DNA of 64,000 nt, from positions 20,756-84,755 of the forward strand of contig JAEDCN010000009.1 in assembly GCA_016294105.1 (NCBI GenBank), given 5' to 3'. Below, one piece after another: positions 16,988-25,763 of the stretch. The DNA comes from Treponema sp. (GTDB lineage Bacteria > Spirochaetota > Spirochaetia > Treponematales > Treponemataceae). Position 1 is the first letter of the stretch; each line of letters starts with the position of its first letter. A model generated the notes under the pieces. The model ran no database searches. It had not been told where the DNA came from and saw only the letters and a list, made by a program, of their open reading frames with translations. A program made the translations under genes and the position numbers.

Positions 16988-18124
16988 CTAAAATACAAAA
17001 GCAAATCCCACTTGAAAGATTGATAAAGGATTGTCTCCCACGTAACGGCCACTTTCTATGGTTTGCCAAGAGGCTCCCAAAGAAAATATTCCCAAGCTCA
17101 CCTGGCCTCCCACTGCAGGATAACCGCTGGAAAGTCCACACCAGATTCTTGCCACCTTGGCCACCGCCACCTCCAAACCAAAGGCCAATGACTTAAAAAA
17201 GGTTTGAGAGCCTGAAAGGAGCTGGTTCAAGGACTTTGCTTCCCCGGAAATAACAATATCCACAGGAATTTTGCCTATAAAAAAGGGAAAGAGGGTTCCC
17301 AAGCCCACAGTAAAGGACAATTCCCTAGGAAGGGGAGCCACAGACTGGCCTGGCACAAAGTAGTCACCAAACAGGTTTTTAAGGCTTGCAGCAAGTCTCA
17401 GCTGATTTCCGCTGTATAACAAGTCGTAGCCCACCATCAAAAAACCTAAATCCACGGGAAAGCTTACATAGGGCGTGGACAAGATTCCTTCCAAAATTTC
17501 GTTTACATTGTTTCTCCCAGCCGCAATGGCATCCACATCACTGCCGTCAAGCATTTTATAAAGGGCCACGCTAGGATGAAAGGTGGCTCCCAAGGAAATA
17601 TCCACCAGACGGCCTTCCACCGCCTTGAGACTATAGGCCACCGGCAGAGTAAGGTTCACCATGGTAAAGCCCTCCACTCCCAGAGGAAAGGGACTACCCT
17701 GCACAAAGGCAGAGGCTGTAATAAAAAGTCCTGCGCCCCAATTACTGCCAATATATCCAAAGGAAATGCTGGGGGTGGCACCCAAACCGCTGGAGGTAAT
17801 CAAATCTTTGGCGTTCAGCAGAATTTGTCCTAGCTTGTTGTCCACTTTTGAAATATCCTTCAAGATGGGAAACAGAAACTGGGGCTTGAAATACAGCTGG
17901 GTGGAAAAGCTCAGGATAAAGCTTTTCCGTGGATAGAACAATTTTTGGGTGAGTCCAGCAGGATTGTGGATCAAGGTGTCAAGGCCCTCTGGAACAGCTG
18001 TAATTGCCCCGCCCATTCCTGTGTACCGCCAGGAGGAAGGTTCTGCAAACTTAATCACCGGGCTTTCTGCGTACAGTAGCGACAGAAAAAGCACAAAAAT
18101 CGGCAACAACATCCTGAATTTCAT
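16988..18124 (-). CDS. FadL/PorV-like outer-membrane beta-barrel protein
   Basis: 378 residues. It has a signal peptide (MKFRMLLPIFVLFLSLLYA) and the N-terminal plug-like GMGGAITAVPEGLDTLIHNPAGL, the 'NPAG' signature of FadL/PorV-type barrels. The remainder alternates in beta-strand fashion and ends in FAFVF, an aromatic terminus typical of BAM substrates. In treponemes related proteins are thought to be outer-membrane porins or hydrophobe transporters. ATG 18124 follows the lipoprotein stop by 1 nt (TAG-G-ATG), so the two are coupled. Confidence 0.75.
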   Translation of the reverse strand: MKFRMLLPIFVLFLSLLYAESPVIKFAEPSSWRYTGMGGAITAVPEGLDTLIHNPAGLTQKLFYPRKSFILSFSTQLYFKPQFLFPILKDISKVDNKLGQILLNAKDLITSSGLGATPSISFGYIGSNWGAGLFITASAFVQGSPFPLGVEGFTMVNLTLPVAYSLKAVEGRLVDISLGATFHPSVALYKMLDGSDVDAIAAGRNNVNEILEGILSTPYVSFPVDLGFLMVGYDLLYSGNQLRLAASLKNLFGDYFVPGQSVAPLPRELSFTVGLGTLFPFFIGKIPVDIVISGEAKSLNQLLSGSQTFFKSLAFGLEVAVAKVARIWCGLSSGYPAVGGQVSLGIFSLGASWQTIESGRYVGDNPLSIFQVGFAFVF

Positions 18125-18125
18125 C

Positions 18126-19130
18126 CTAATCCCCCCAGCTTCTGATGGTACGGGCAGTATCCTGAGCCACCAGATTATAGCCTGCATTACTGGCCATGGC
18201 TTCAAAGATACCTGCCACAAACTTCAGCTCCTGCTTGTACTCTGAAATAATTTGCTCAGAGGGAATTTCCAATGCTTGGGAAAGCTGGTTGAACAAAGCT
18301 TCCACCAACTGTGAATCAATGGCACTTGCATTAATGACTTGATAGTAGGCTTGGCTTACACTTACCGCAAGTTGTTGATACTCCTGTGGTGAATCCTGAA
18401 TGATACCAGTGGTGCTGCGTATCAAGCCTCCAAGAATACCGGACAAAAGATAGTTCTGCAAATCGCCGCCAGAATAAACGCCAAAGGGAGCGGTTTTAAC
18501 CGCATCATTATAATAATTGCTGATCCGATACAAATTGTAAAAGGCCTGGGCCATCTCCGCCAACGCAGAGTTCACATCGCTGAGCAAAAAACTTTTCACA
18601 GCATCGGTATACACCACGAATAATTCTTCCAAAGAAATACCTGAAAGACTCAGGGCAGAAAGGGCGGGATTTGCAAAGTTGTAGATAATGTCATACACCA
18701 AGGGACTGGTGTAAATAAGGATTGTGACTGCAGCCTTCGCGGAGCGGGATAAGGTAAAGGAATAAGCACCTTCCACCAGCACCTCTTTTTCTTCAGCAAT
18801 CATGGCATCTAAGGTGGAAAGGATTTTGTCCCGTTGTGCCACCGTCAGAACACGATAAAAGGCTGGGGAAGAACTATTGACCTCTAGGGAAGACAAAAGC
18901 TTCTCCCCAGAATACCCAGAAATTTTTTCCGTATCAGGATAATCCCAGCCAGTAAACAAGCTCTGATTTGAACAGGCAATACAAAAAAACAGGGTGAAAA
19001 CGCAAGAAAAAACAAAAAGACAGGAATATAATGTCGCTTTGCAAGTTGCAACTTTGCAAGCTATCACTGGGTAAACTGCAGTTTGCGAAGTTTTACGTTG
19101 TAACCTCCATCTCTTTGTCTTCCAGTCCAT
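18126..19130 (-). CDS. Helical lipoprotein, function unknown
   Basis: About 334 residues. A hydrophobic segment ends in LFFCIACSNQ, a plausible lipobox with the acylated Cys in ACSN. The mature part is mostly helical with no domain I recognise. The start is uncertain: ATG 19130 has GGGAGG 9 nt upstream but gives a long n-region and overlaps the mtaB stop by 38 nt; GTG 19067 gives a conventional signal peptide but no ribosome site. It is coupled to the barrel gene downstream, suggesting a joint envelope function. Confidence 0.65.
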   Translation of the reverse strand: MDWKTKRWRLQRKTSQTAVYPVIACKVATCKATLYSCLFVFSCVFTLFFCIACSNQSLFTGWDYPDTEKISGYSGEKLLSSLEVNSSSPAFYRVLTVAQRDKILSTLDAMIAEEKEVLVEGAYSFTLSRSAKAAVTILIYTSPLVYDIIYNFANPALSALSLSGISLEELFVVYTDAVKSFLLSDVNSALAEMAQAFYNLYRISNYYNDAVKTAPFGVYSGGDLQNYLLSGILGGLIRSTTGIIQDSPQEYQQLAVSVSQAYYQVINASAIDSQLVEALFNQLSQALEIPSEQIISEYKQELKFVAGIFEAMASNAGYNLVAQDTARTIRSWGD

Positions 19131-20856
19131 CCTGTACAGCCTCCCCGGAGGCCTCACATTCATCACCGGCATGAATCCGATCCAGCAAAGGCTCCCCGAT
19201 TCTTACCCGAATGGAGATTCCTTGGGGAAAGACTCCCGGCAACTCCAAGTGGATAAAGTTTTCCGTTACGGCATGGGTAAGCTGCAGGCTACCAGTACTG
19301 GACAAAACCCCACTTTCTTCCACCGATCCACCGTGGGCTTCTTGAGCAAGCACTGAAGGATTTTTCCGGTCTTGGCGGTTATGCTCCGTAATGGCAGAAA
19401 CAACTTGTCCCTTCCACTGTGAAATATAGGAGCATTTTGATTGGATTGCAAATGAAGTGAGCCACTTTACCCGCTGACCTGCCACCCACTGAGGCACCTG
19501 AGATTTCATGGTGGCAGCAGGAGTTCCTGGCCGTGGAGAAAAGGGAAAGGCATGAATCCAAGCAAAGTTGCAGGTCTGGCACATGGCTTGGGTCAAGGCA
19601 AAATCCTCCTCCGTTTCCCCGGGAAACCCTGCAATGATGTCGCAGGCAATGAAGGGATTATGCTTTGCCTGACGCAGCAATTCTACGGCACGGTACACCT
19701 GGGCAGAACGATAGGGACGACGCATAGCCTTTAAGATAGCATCGCTTCCAGACTGAATGGAAAGATGGAAATAAGGCTGAATCCGCTGGTGACTGATGAC
19801 GACACAAAGCTCTTCATCCACACTTTCTGGGTAAAGACTTGAAATGCGAATACGAATGCTACGAGTATTTTCAAGAATTCTTTTCAAAAGCCCCGCAAGA
19901 TTCAAGTATTCCTCACCATTCTGACCGTAATACAGGCCACGATACTGGGACAGGTTCACTCCCGTCAGTACCACCTCCTGCTGGCCAGCTTCCTCTAGCT
20001 GCTGCACTCGGCGCACCACCTCATCCACCTCTAAAGACACAGCCCTTCCTCTGGCAAGATGAATGCGGCAATAGGTACATTCACAATTGCAACCATCTTG
20101 AATCTTGATGGAGGAACGAGAATGAGCAAAGAAGGTATCCGTGGCCAACCGAAACACGGGACTCATGGAAGAAGCTTGTGAATCAACCACTGGGGTAAAG
20201 CCCGACAAAGCACCATCTTTCAGGGGGGCTACAGACGCAAGAAGGGATTTTTTTCCACCACCCTGAGCACCCGATTGTGCTGAAGGAGCATGCTGCTTTT
20301 CAGATTCATCACCAGGGGCTTTATGGTGAGCCTCACCGTCGGAGTGTCGACTTTTGATATTGGTGGGCTTTGGCTTTTCTACAGAAAGACGGCTCACCAA
20401 ACTTTTCAAGAATGGGGTAATTTCAATCTGTGCTACTCCAGAAACAGACTCACAGTGGGCTTCTTGGGAAGAAGAATCAAGGTGGGATTTCAGTTCCAAA
20501 GGAATATCTGCCAGCAAATCCTTTCGTGAGCCAGGCAGCACACAAACTCGCTGGTCAATGGCTTGAATTGCCTCCACCTCTAGCTCCGCATAGCAACCAG
20601 TGACAAGAACACAGGCATGGGGCATTTTCCGCAGCAAGAGCCGAATAAGACGGCGGGCCTTTTGCTCAGCCTTTCCTGTTACGGTACAGGTATTAATGAT
20701 GGAAAGCACTACATTTTCAGGAACTGGTGCAGCTGCCGTCATGGATTCCATGTCCACCCCAAAGCCTGCATCAGCAAAAAAACGGGCGGCTGACTCAGAC
20801 TCAATCTGATTCAGCCTGCACCCTAGGGTTTCAAAATGAACGGTATATTTTGGCAC
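19093..20856 (-). CDS. mtaB: MtaB-like tRNA methylthiotransferase (radical SAM) with a long insertion
   Basis: 587 residues, well above the usual 420-450. UPF0004 domain cysteines are at C13, C57 and C88; the radical SAM motif is C256-x3-C260-x2-C263 (DGCNCECTYC); a TRAM-like C-terminus follows. The family adds a methylthio group to t6A37 of tRNAs. Between the two domains (about 125-245) there is a polar, low-complexity insertion rich in Ser, His, Lys and Gly that keeps the frame. The start is GTG 20856 with AAGAAGG 6 nt upstream. MiaB or RimO are less likely because of the NTCTVT signature. Confidence 0.85.
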   Translation of the reverse strand: MPKYTVHFETLGCRLNQIESESAARFFADAGFGVDMESMTAAAPVPENVVLSIINTCTVTGKAEQKARRLIRLLLRKMPHACVLVTGCYAELEVEAIQAIDQRVCVLPGSRKDLLADIPLELKSHLDSSSQEAHCESVSGVAQIEITPFLKSLVSRLSVEKPKPTNIKSRHSDGEAHHKAPGDESEKQHAPSAQSGAQGGGKKSLLASVAPLKDGALSGFTPVVDSQASSMSPVFRLATDTFFAHSRSSIKIQDGCNCECTYCRIHLARGRAVSLEVDEVVRRVQQLEEAGQQEVVLTGVNLSQYRGLYYGQNGEEYLNLAGLLKRILENTRSIRIRISSLYPESVDEELCVVISHQRIQPYFHLSIQSGSDAILKAMRRPYRSAQVYRAVELLRQAKHNPFIACDIIAGFPGETEEDFALTQAMCQTCNFAWIHAFPFSPRPGTPAATMKSQVPQWVAGQRVKWLTSFAIQSKCSYISQWKGQVVSAITEHNRQDRKNPSVLAQEAHGGSVEESGVLSSTGSLQLTHAVTENFIHLELPGVFPQGISIRVRIGEPLLDRIHAGDECEASGEAVQDGLEDKEMEVTT

Positions 20857-20882
20857 AAAAAGCCTTCTTAGAGTCAGTGATT

Positions 20883-21539
20883 CTACAGACGAGCCTGAGC
20901 TCTTTCCCGCCCACGGGCAGCATCTGTTTGGCCTGCATTCAAGGAAAGGGATTTTTCATAGGCTGCCACAGCTGTACGATAGCTTCCAGCCATTTCTCGG
21001 GCGTATCCTAGTCGCATCCACCAGTAATCCAGCAGAGGCTCCAGTCGCACCGCCATGGTCAAGGAAATGTCTGCATGCTGGTATTTCCCCTGACGAATGT
21101 AAATCTCTCCCATGAAATAATAGGCATTTCCTACCCGTCCGCTCATATTGGGAACGTAGGAAATATATTGCTCAAAAAGGTCAAGGGCCTCACGATTCTT
21201 TCCCAAATAGAATTTGGCCTCTCCCAAAATCTCTATGAGTCGATGGTCGTAGGCATTGACCCGTAAGCCTGCATTGGCCCATTGCTCGGCTTCTGCATAC
21301 TGGCGATTCTTTACCAAGGCCCAACACATAACAACGTAGGAATCAAGATTGTTGGGATTTGCCACCAATTCCTGCTGACAAGCAGCAATAGCTTGGGCAT
21401 ACTGACCATTGTAATACAGCTGGAGAGCATCCACCTTTTGCTGTGTCGTATTCTGCTGGGCAAAGACAAAACCTGCAACAAACAGAAACAACACTGAAAT
21501 AAAAGCAATTTTATTGATTTTTACCATTAATTTTATCAT
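20883..21539 (-). CDS. Exported TPR protein
   Basis: 218 residues. The signal peptide (KINKIAFISVLFLFVAGFVFA, cleaved before QQNTT, split here by position 5-26) is followed by four to five TPR units (YYNGQYAQAIAACQQEL, NRQYAEAEQWANAGL, GKYQHADISL). It should act in the periplasm as a protein-binding scaffold. AGAGG precedes ATG 21539 at 8 nt. It starts 12 nt after the bactofilin stop, so both are probably one transcript. Confidence 0.8.
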   Translation of the reverse strand: MIKLMVKINKIAFISVLFLFVAGFVFAQQNTTQQKVDALQLYYNGQYAQAIAACQQELVANPNNLDSYVVMCWALVKNRQYAEAEQWANAGLRVNAYDHRLIEILGEAKFYLGKNREALDLFEQYISYVPNMSGRVGNAYYFMGEIYIRQGKYQHADISLTMAVRLEPLLDYWWMRLGYAREMAGSYRTAVAAYEKSLSLNAGQTDAARGRERAQARL

Positions 21540-21551
21540 CAGAATAACCTC

Positions 21552-21911
21552 TTATCGCACCATGGTACACTTTCCAGTAAAGCTACAACCAGGCTCCAAG
21601 GCAATCTCTGCGGAACAAATGTCTCCCGTTACAGAACCAGAGGCAGCTACAAACACAATTCGTTTGGCCTCAATGTTTCCCTGAACAGTACCACGAACAA
21701 GTACCCTGTCTGCCACAATATCCGCATTCACTAGGGCACCAGTGTCAATCACCAAGTCGCTGGTAGCGTCAATACGTCCACTTACCTTTCCCTTGATCAT
21801 AAAGGGCTCGGCAAATTTAATCTGTCCAGAAAAGGAAATGTCGGAAGCAAGGACAGTGTCAAAATCCTCTTCCTCTAAATCCAGGATTGAAATATCTTTT
21901 GTTTCAAACAT
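21552..21911 (-). CDS. Bactofilin-type cytoskeletal protein
   Basis: 119 residues from ATG 21911. After a short acidic N-terminus (ISILDLEEEDFDTVL) comes a right-handed beta-helix of the DUF583/bactofilin family (SFSGQIKFAEPFMIKGKVSGRI ... GALVNADIVADRVLVRGTVQGNI, pattern only). Bactofilins self-assemble into filaments and help shape cells. An in-frame TTG at 21947 would extend it, but that TTG is the start of a -35 box. A -10 lies 7 nt before ATG 21911, so the mRNA may be leaderless. Confidence 0.85.
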   Translation of the reverse strand: MFETKDISILDLEEEDFDTVLASDISFSGQIKFAEPFMIKGKVSGRIDATSDLVIDTGALVNADIVADRVLVRGTVQGNIEAKRIVFVAASGSVTGDICSAEIALEPGCSFTGKCTMVR

Positions 21912-21918
21912 AACCTTA

Positions 21919-21947
21919 ACTCTAATAGGAATGGGAGTTTCCGTCAA
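21919..21947 (-). promoter_or_regulatory. Promoter abutting the bactofilin start
   Basis: TTGACG (21947-21942), 17 nt, TAGAGT (21924-21919), then 7 nt to ATG 21911. Confidence 0.55.
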
Positions 21948-22040
21948 GTCGTGAAAGTGAAGAAAAGCCCCTTGCCTAAATCTTCAGATGGGTCTATTCT
22001 ATAAAGAGTACTAACTTTTATTCAATGTGAGGTTTGGAAG

Positions 22041-23045
22041 ATGAATTTTGTTGAGGAAATGAAGAAAAAGGCCAGTGAATATCAGAACAGCCTCGTTCTT
22101 CCTGAAGGTGCCGAAGAACGCACTGTTATTGCTGCTGCCGCCATCGTAGCCGAAAAACTTGCAAAGGAAGTAATCCTTTTGGGCAAGGAGGCAGACATCA
22201 AGAAGACTGCCGACGGAAAGGGTGTAAGCTTGGAAGGAATTACCCTGATTGATCCAGAGAATTCTCCCTGGAACGATGAATTTGCCAAGGAATACTACGA
22301 GCTGAGAAAGAACAAGGGTATGACCCCAGAGCAGGCTGCCACCGACATCAAGCACTTCCTGCGATTCGGTGCCATGATGGTTCGCTTGGGCAAGGCCGAT
22401 GCAATGATTGCTGGTGCCCTTTCCTCCACCGCAGACGTTTTGCGTGCTGGTCTCACCATCATCGGAACAGCTCCCGGCATGACCACCGCCTCATCCTGCT
22501 TCGTTATGGACACCCACAATCCCAAGTGGGGCTCCAACGGCTTGATGATTTTCTCCGACTGTGCTGTTATTCCTCTGCCTTCTGCTACCCAGCTGGCAGA
22601 CATTGCTGTTTCCGCCGCTGATTCCTGCCGCCAGATGATTGGAGCAGAGCCAGTTGTAGCCATGATGTCCTTCTCTACAAAGGGCTCTGGTGGTAAGAAC
22701 GAAAACGTGCTCCGTGTACAGGAAGCTGTAAAGCTTGCCAAGGAAAAGGCTCCCGACTTGTTGCTGGACGGTGAATTGCAGGCTGATGCCGCACTGATTC
22801 CTGATGTAACAGAGAAGAAGGCTCCAGGTAGCCCCATTACTGGTAAGGTAAACACCCTCATCTTCCCTGACTTGGGAGCAGGAAACATTGGATACAAGCT
22901 GGTACAACGCCTTGCTGGTGCTGACGCTTACGGTCCCTTCCTTCAGGGATTTGCTAAGCCCATCAGTGACCTGTCTAGAGGCTGTTCCGCCGACGACATC
23001 GTTGCCACTGCAGCTGTTACCCTGGTACAGGCCGGTAAGAAATAA
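22041..23045 (+). CDS. pta: Phosphate acetyltransferase
   Basis: 334 residues, the short Pta form without the N-terminal regulatory domain. The family signatures DAMIAGALSSTADVLRAGL and FSTKGSGG are present. It interconverts acetyl-CoA and acetyl phosphate, the route to acetate and ATP in fermenters; acetate kinase is not in the window. A weak promoter (TTGCCT 21972, TATTCT 21994) precedes it. Its last codons (AGKK-stop) are the first unit of a 24-bp tandem repeat. Confidence 0.93.
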   Translation: MNFVEEMKKKASEYQNSLVLPEGAEERTVIAAAAIVAEKLAKEVILLGKEADIKKTADGKGVSLEGITLIDPENSPWNDEFAKEYYELRKNKGMTPEQAATDIKHFLRFGAMMVRLGKADAMIAGALSSTADVLRAGLTIIGTAPGMTTASSCFVMDTHNPKWGSNGLMIFSDCAVIPLPSATQLADIAVSAADSCRQMIGAEPVVAMMSFSTKGSGGKNENVLRVQEAVKLAKEKAPDLLLDGELQADAALIPDVTEKKAPGSPITGKVNTLIFPDLGAGNIGYKLVQRLAGADAYGPFLQGFAKPISDLSRGCSADDIVATAAVTLVQAGKK

Positions 23046-23110
23046 AGTTTCCGGGCCGGTAAGAAATAAAGTTTCCGGGCCGGTAAGAAATAAAACTTCC
23101 GAGCTGGTAA
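23031..23110 (+). repeat. 24-bp tandem repeat duplicating the pta stop region
   Basis: GCCGGTAAGAAATAAAGTTT-CCGG occurs at 23031-23054 (inside pta, including its TAA) and exactly again at 23055-23078. A third, slightly diverged copy is at 23079-23102 and a fragment (GCTGGTAA) follows. Being 24 nt, each copy keeps frame, so an AGKK-stop is repeated three times. Confidence 0.9.
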
Positions 23111-23165
23111 AATATTTTATTAGTAAAGAAAGAATAAATTATCCTAGCCAGTTAAGCTGAAAACC

Positions 23166-23208
23166 AAGAAAGGCCACCTTTGAAAAAACTTCCAAGGTGG
23201 CCTTTCTT
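23166..23208. terminator. Bidirectional terminator between pta and deoC
   Basis: A perfect 15-bp stem (AAGAAAGGCCACCTT and its complement) with A/T flanks, between converging genes. Confidence 0.92.
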
Positions 23209-23234
23209 TATAGTCTAAAAACCTGCTAAAAAGC

Positions 23235-23891
23235 CTATTCCAGCTCAGCCATAATTGCAAGGCCTGCTGAACAACCGATTCTGTTGGCTCCTGCTTCCAC
23301 CATGGCAAGGGCATCCTTAGCAGTGCGGATTCCACCTGCAGCCTTTACCCCAATGTCTGGTCCCACGGTTTTCCGCATAAGAGAAACAGCTTCTACCGTG
23401 GCACCTCCATCACCAAAGCCCGTGGAGGTTTTTACAAAGTGGGCTCCAGCCTGAACTGCAGCCTTACAACAAGATACAATCTCATCCTCGGTCAAATAGC
23501 ATACCTCAAGAATTACCTTAACAATGGCAGGCTTACTGGCGGCTACTACGCCAGCAATGTCTGCCTCCACATCATCAAAGCGCCCTTCCTTGGCAGCTCC
23601 AATGTCAATCACCATGTCCACCTCAGTGGCTCCTTCCTGTACTGCCCAGGCTGCTTCTTGAGCCTTTACTTTGTGGCTGGTGGCTCCCAGGGGAAATCCC
23701 ACCACGGTACACACCTCCACAGAGGATCCAGACAAAAGCTGGGCTACCAAGGGCACCTGCACAGGATTTACACAAACTGAGGCAAAGTCATTGTTTTTGG
23801 CTTCCTCACAAAGCTTTTCCACATCCTGCCTTTTTGCCACCGCCTTCAAAATCGTATGGTCAATCATAGCTGCCATTTGTTTTTTATTCAT
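23235..23891 (-). CDS. deoC: Deoxyribose-phosphate aldolase
   Basis: 218 residues. The Schiff-base Lys region VKTSTGFG and the second Lys in KAAGGIRT are intact, as is DHTILK near the N-terminus. It splits 2-deoxyribose 5-phosphate into acetaldehyde and glyceraldehyde 3-phosphate in nucleoside salvage. ATG 23891 is chosen because AGGAGG lies 6 nt before it; ATG 23897 would touch the ribosome site. It stands alone, with no other deo genes nearby. Confidence 0.93.
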   Translation of the reverse strand: MNKKQMAAMIDHTILKAVAKRQDVEKLCEEAKNNDFASVCVNPVQVPLVAQLLSGSSVEVCTVVGFPLGATSHKVKAQEAAWAVQEGATEVDMVIDIGAAKEGRFDDVEADIAGVVAASKPAIVKVILEVCYLTEDEIVSCCKAAVQAGAHFVKTSTGFGDGGATVEAVSLMRKTVGPDIGVKAAGGIRTAKDALAMVEAGANRIGCSAGLAIMAELE

Positions 23892-23947
23892 ATTCATCCT
23901 CCTAAAAACTCTAGTCGTCTCAACAAAAAATCACTATATTATACACC

Positions 23948-24895
23948 ATGAAAAGAAATATATCACCATGGAACCTAAAAAAGGTTACCACCCTGAAAAA
24001 GCTTGCTAGCACAGGCATCCTATTCACCTTGTTTTGTCTGCTCCTTCTTTTTGGTTGCGGCAAAAAAGATACTGCCTCACAAAAAAATGATGCAACGGCA
24101 GAAACCCAGATTACCGCCAGCTTTTATCCCCTGTACGTTATGCTTATGAATATTACAGAAAACGTGCCAGGAATCAAGCTGAACCTCATGGCCCCAGCAG
24201 ATACGGGCTGCCTTCACCACTACCACCTGTCTCCTGCCGACATGAAGCTGGTTCAAGACACAGACATTATGGTGGTAAACGGAGCCCACATGGAAGAGTT
24301 CATGGACAAGATTCTTGACACATTGGATCCTAGCTCCATCGTTACCGCCACGGGAGACTGGCCCTTGGTAGATGAGAATCCCCATGTCTGGGTGTCTCCT
24401 GCAGGTGCCATTCATCAGGTGGAGCAGATTACTGCAGGACTTTGTGCTTTGGATGCAGCCAACAGTCAGCTGTACCAGCAGAATGCCGCCAGCTACATTG
24501 CCAAGCTGCAGGATTTACAAAGCACCATGCACTCCACCCTCCAGCCCTTTGCAGGAGCCTCCCTCATCACCTTCCACGAAGCCTTTCCCTACTTGGCCCA
24601 AGAGTTTAACTTTAGCCTAGAGGGAAGCATTGAACGGGAGCCAGACAGTGAGCCCACCGCCAAGGAATTGGTGGAAACCATCAATCTAATTAAGGAGGTT
24701 CAGGCAAAGGGTAAGCCCTTGGCTCTCTTTGCAGAATTGAACTATGCCTCCTCCGCTGCAGAGGTTATCGCCAGAGAAACAGGGCTTACGGTACACCAGC
24801 TTGATCCAGCCGTTACGGGAATCCTTGATAAGGATGCCTATCTGCGTGCCATGGAATACAATACTCAAGTTCTGCAGCAGGCCCTGTCACAGTAA
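23948..24895 (+). CDS. Zinc/manganese-type ABC substrate-binding lipoprotein (ZnuA-like)
   Basis: 315 residues with a lipoprotein signal ending LLLLFGCGKK. The SBP_bac_9 metal ligands are visible: HHYHLSP (the first His group), NPHVW, FHEAFPY and a C-terminal ELNYASSAAEV with a conserved acidic residue. It binds a divalent metal in the periplasm. No permease or ATPase gene is adjacent, so the transporter partners must be elsewhere. There is no ribosome site; TATTAT ends 5 nt before the ATG. Confidence 0.85.
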   Translation: MKRNISPWNLKKVTTLKKLASTGILFTLFCLLLLFGCGKKDTASQKNDATAETQITASFYPLYVMLMNITENVPGIKLNLMAPADTGCLHHYHLSPADMKLVQDTDIMVVNGAHMEEFMDKILDTLDPSSIVTATGDWPLVDENPHVWVSPAGAIHQVEQITAGLCALDAANSQLYQQNAASYIAKLQDLQSTMHSTLQPFAGASLITFHEAFPYLAQEFNFSLEGSIEREPDSEPTAKELVETINLIKEVQAKGKPLALFAELNYASSAAEVIARETGLTVHQLDPAVTGILDKDAYLRAMEYNTQVLQQALSQ

Positions 24896-24995
24896 TTTTT
24901 TGTTCCTGCAAGACCAGCTACAGGATTACCTATAGAATTATCTACAGGAAATTGACCTTTGGAAAAAGGATTCCTTATGATAATTCTATCTTTAA

Positions 24996-25021
24996 CAAGG
25001 TTTAGATAGATTTAAACCTTG
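24996..25021. promoter_or_regulatory. Operator-like dyad overlapping the ferredoxin -35
   Basis: CAAGGTTTA (24996-25004) and TAAACCTTG (25013-25021): a perfect 9-bp inverted repeat with an 8-nt gap. Its right arm overlaps the -35 box (25019-25024) of the ferredoxin promoter. Confidence 0.55.
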
Positions 25022-25047
25022 TATTTTGTCTATTATTGTGGTATAGT
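25019..25047 (+). promoter_or_regulatory. Promoter for ferredoxin
   Basis: TTGTAT (25019-25024), 17 nt, TATAGT (25042-25047). An alternative -10, TATACT, lies at 25053. Confidence 0.65.
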
Positions 25048-25078
25048 AAAAGTATACTACTTTATAAGAGGTGTTAAA

Positions 25079-25252
25079 ATGGCACATAAGATTGATGCTA
25101 ATGGATGCGTAAACTGCGGTGCTTGCGAGCCCGAATGTCCAGTTGGAGCAATCAGTGAAGGCGATGGCGTTCGCGTTATCGATGCTGGAACTTGTATTGA
25201 CTGCGGTGCATGTGCAGGCGTTTGCCCCACAGAAGTAATCAGCCAGGAATAA
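25079..25252 (+). CDS. 2[4Fe-4S] clostridial-type ferredoxin
   Basis: 57 residues with two CxxCxxCxxxCP motifs: CVNCGACEPECP and CIDCGACAGVCP. It is a low-potential electron carrier, and a natural partner of pyruvate:ferredoxin oxidoreductase and FeFe hydrogenase, whose maturases are encoded at 40-44 kb. ATG 25079 has AGAGG upstream. It is a single-gene unit with its own promoter, operator-like dyad and terminator. Confidence 0.95.
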   Translation: MAHKIDANGCVNCGACEPECPVGAISEGDGVRVIDAGTCIDCGACAGVCPTEVISQE

Positions 25253-25270
25253 ACGTATTTTACGTTTTGT

Positions 25271-25320
25271 AAAAACAGGTTCGGCTGGAGGGTGTAACTT
25301 TCTGCTGAACCTGTTTTTTT
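25271..25320 (+). terminator. Terminator of the ferredoxin gene
   Basis: AACAGGTTCGGC ... GCTGAACCTGTT followed by seven T. Confidence 0.9.
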
Positions 25321-25334
25321 CTTACAAAGAGAAA

Positions 25335-25763
25335 ATGATACAGAAAATTGTTAGTGGCTACGGAAAACTTCTTTTATCCTTTGTTAAAATTCTAGCTTTA
25401 GTTGGCCTGTGTGCCGTCTTTGCATTTGTTTTGGTTCTCCCTCTCTGGAAATTTGCTACTGTTGCTCCTGACCTGTACAGTATCCTGATTATCCTTCTCT
25501 TTGTGGCAGGACTTGTTTTTTTTGCTGGAAAAAGCCTGAAAAATTTCTTGTGTGCAGGCTTTCCCACACCACAGGAGCGAAAAAAGCGTATCAAGCGGCT
25601 ACTGAATCTGGCAGGAAGAATTTTCGTAATTCTTGCAGGTGTATTTGGAATTGTGATGAGTATCTTGAATGAATCAGCGATGGCCCTCTGGATTGTACTT
25701 CTGCTGACCATTATTATCTATGGAGTTTTGGCATTTGGAACAAAAAAAGAAAAGAAATTGTAA
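25335..25763 (+). CDS. Four-helix membrane protein, function unknown
   Basis: 142 residues with four hydrophobic segments (about 12-38, 45-65, 87-108, 115-134) and a basic loop PTPQERKKRIKRLL in the middle. No family recognised. Its 3' end overlaps the start of the M23 peptidase gene by about 29 nt, which suggests translational coupling and a cell-envelope role. Confidence 0.7.
   Translation: MIQKIVSGYGKLLLSFVKILALVGLCAVFAFVLVLPLWKFATVAPDLYSILIILLFVAGLVFFAGKSLKNFLCAGFPTPQERKKRIKRLLNLAGRIFVILAGVFGIVMSILNESAMALWIVLLLTIIIYGVLAFGTKKEKKL

Noticed and set aside
19030..19075. Palindrome AAGTTGCAACTT and flanking TTGCAAG repeats
   Set aside because: Lies within the lipoprotein signal-peptide coding region; reads as repeated codons (CKVATCKAT) and no regulatory role is supported.
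25720..25734. ATG 25720 as start of the M23 peptidase
   Set aside because: Possible, but it lacks a ribosome site, while TTG 25735 has GGAG at 8 nt; kept only as an alternative.
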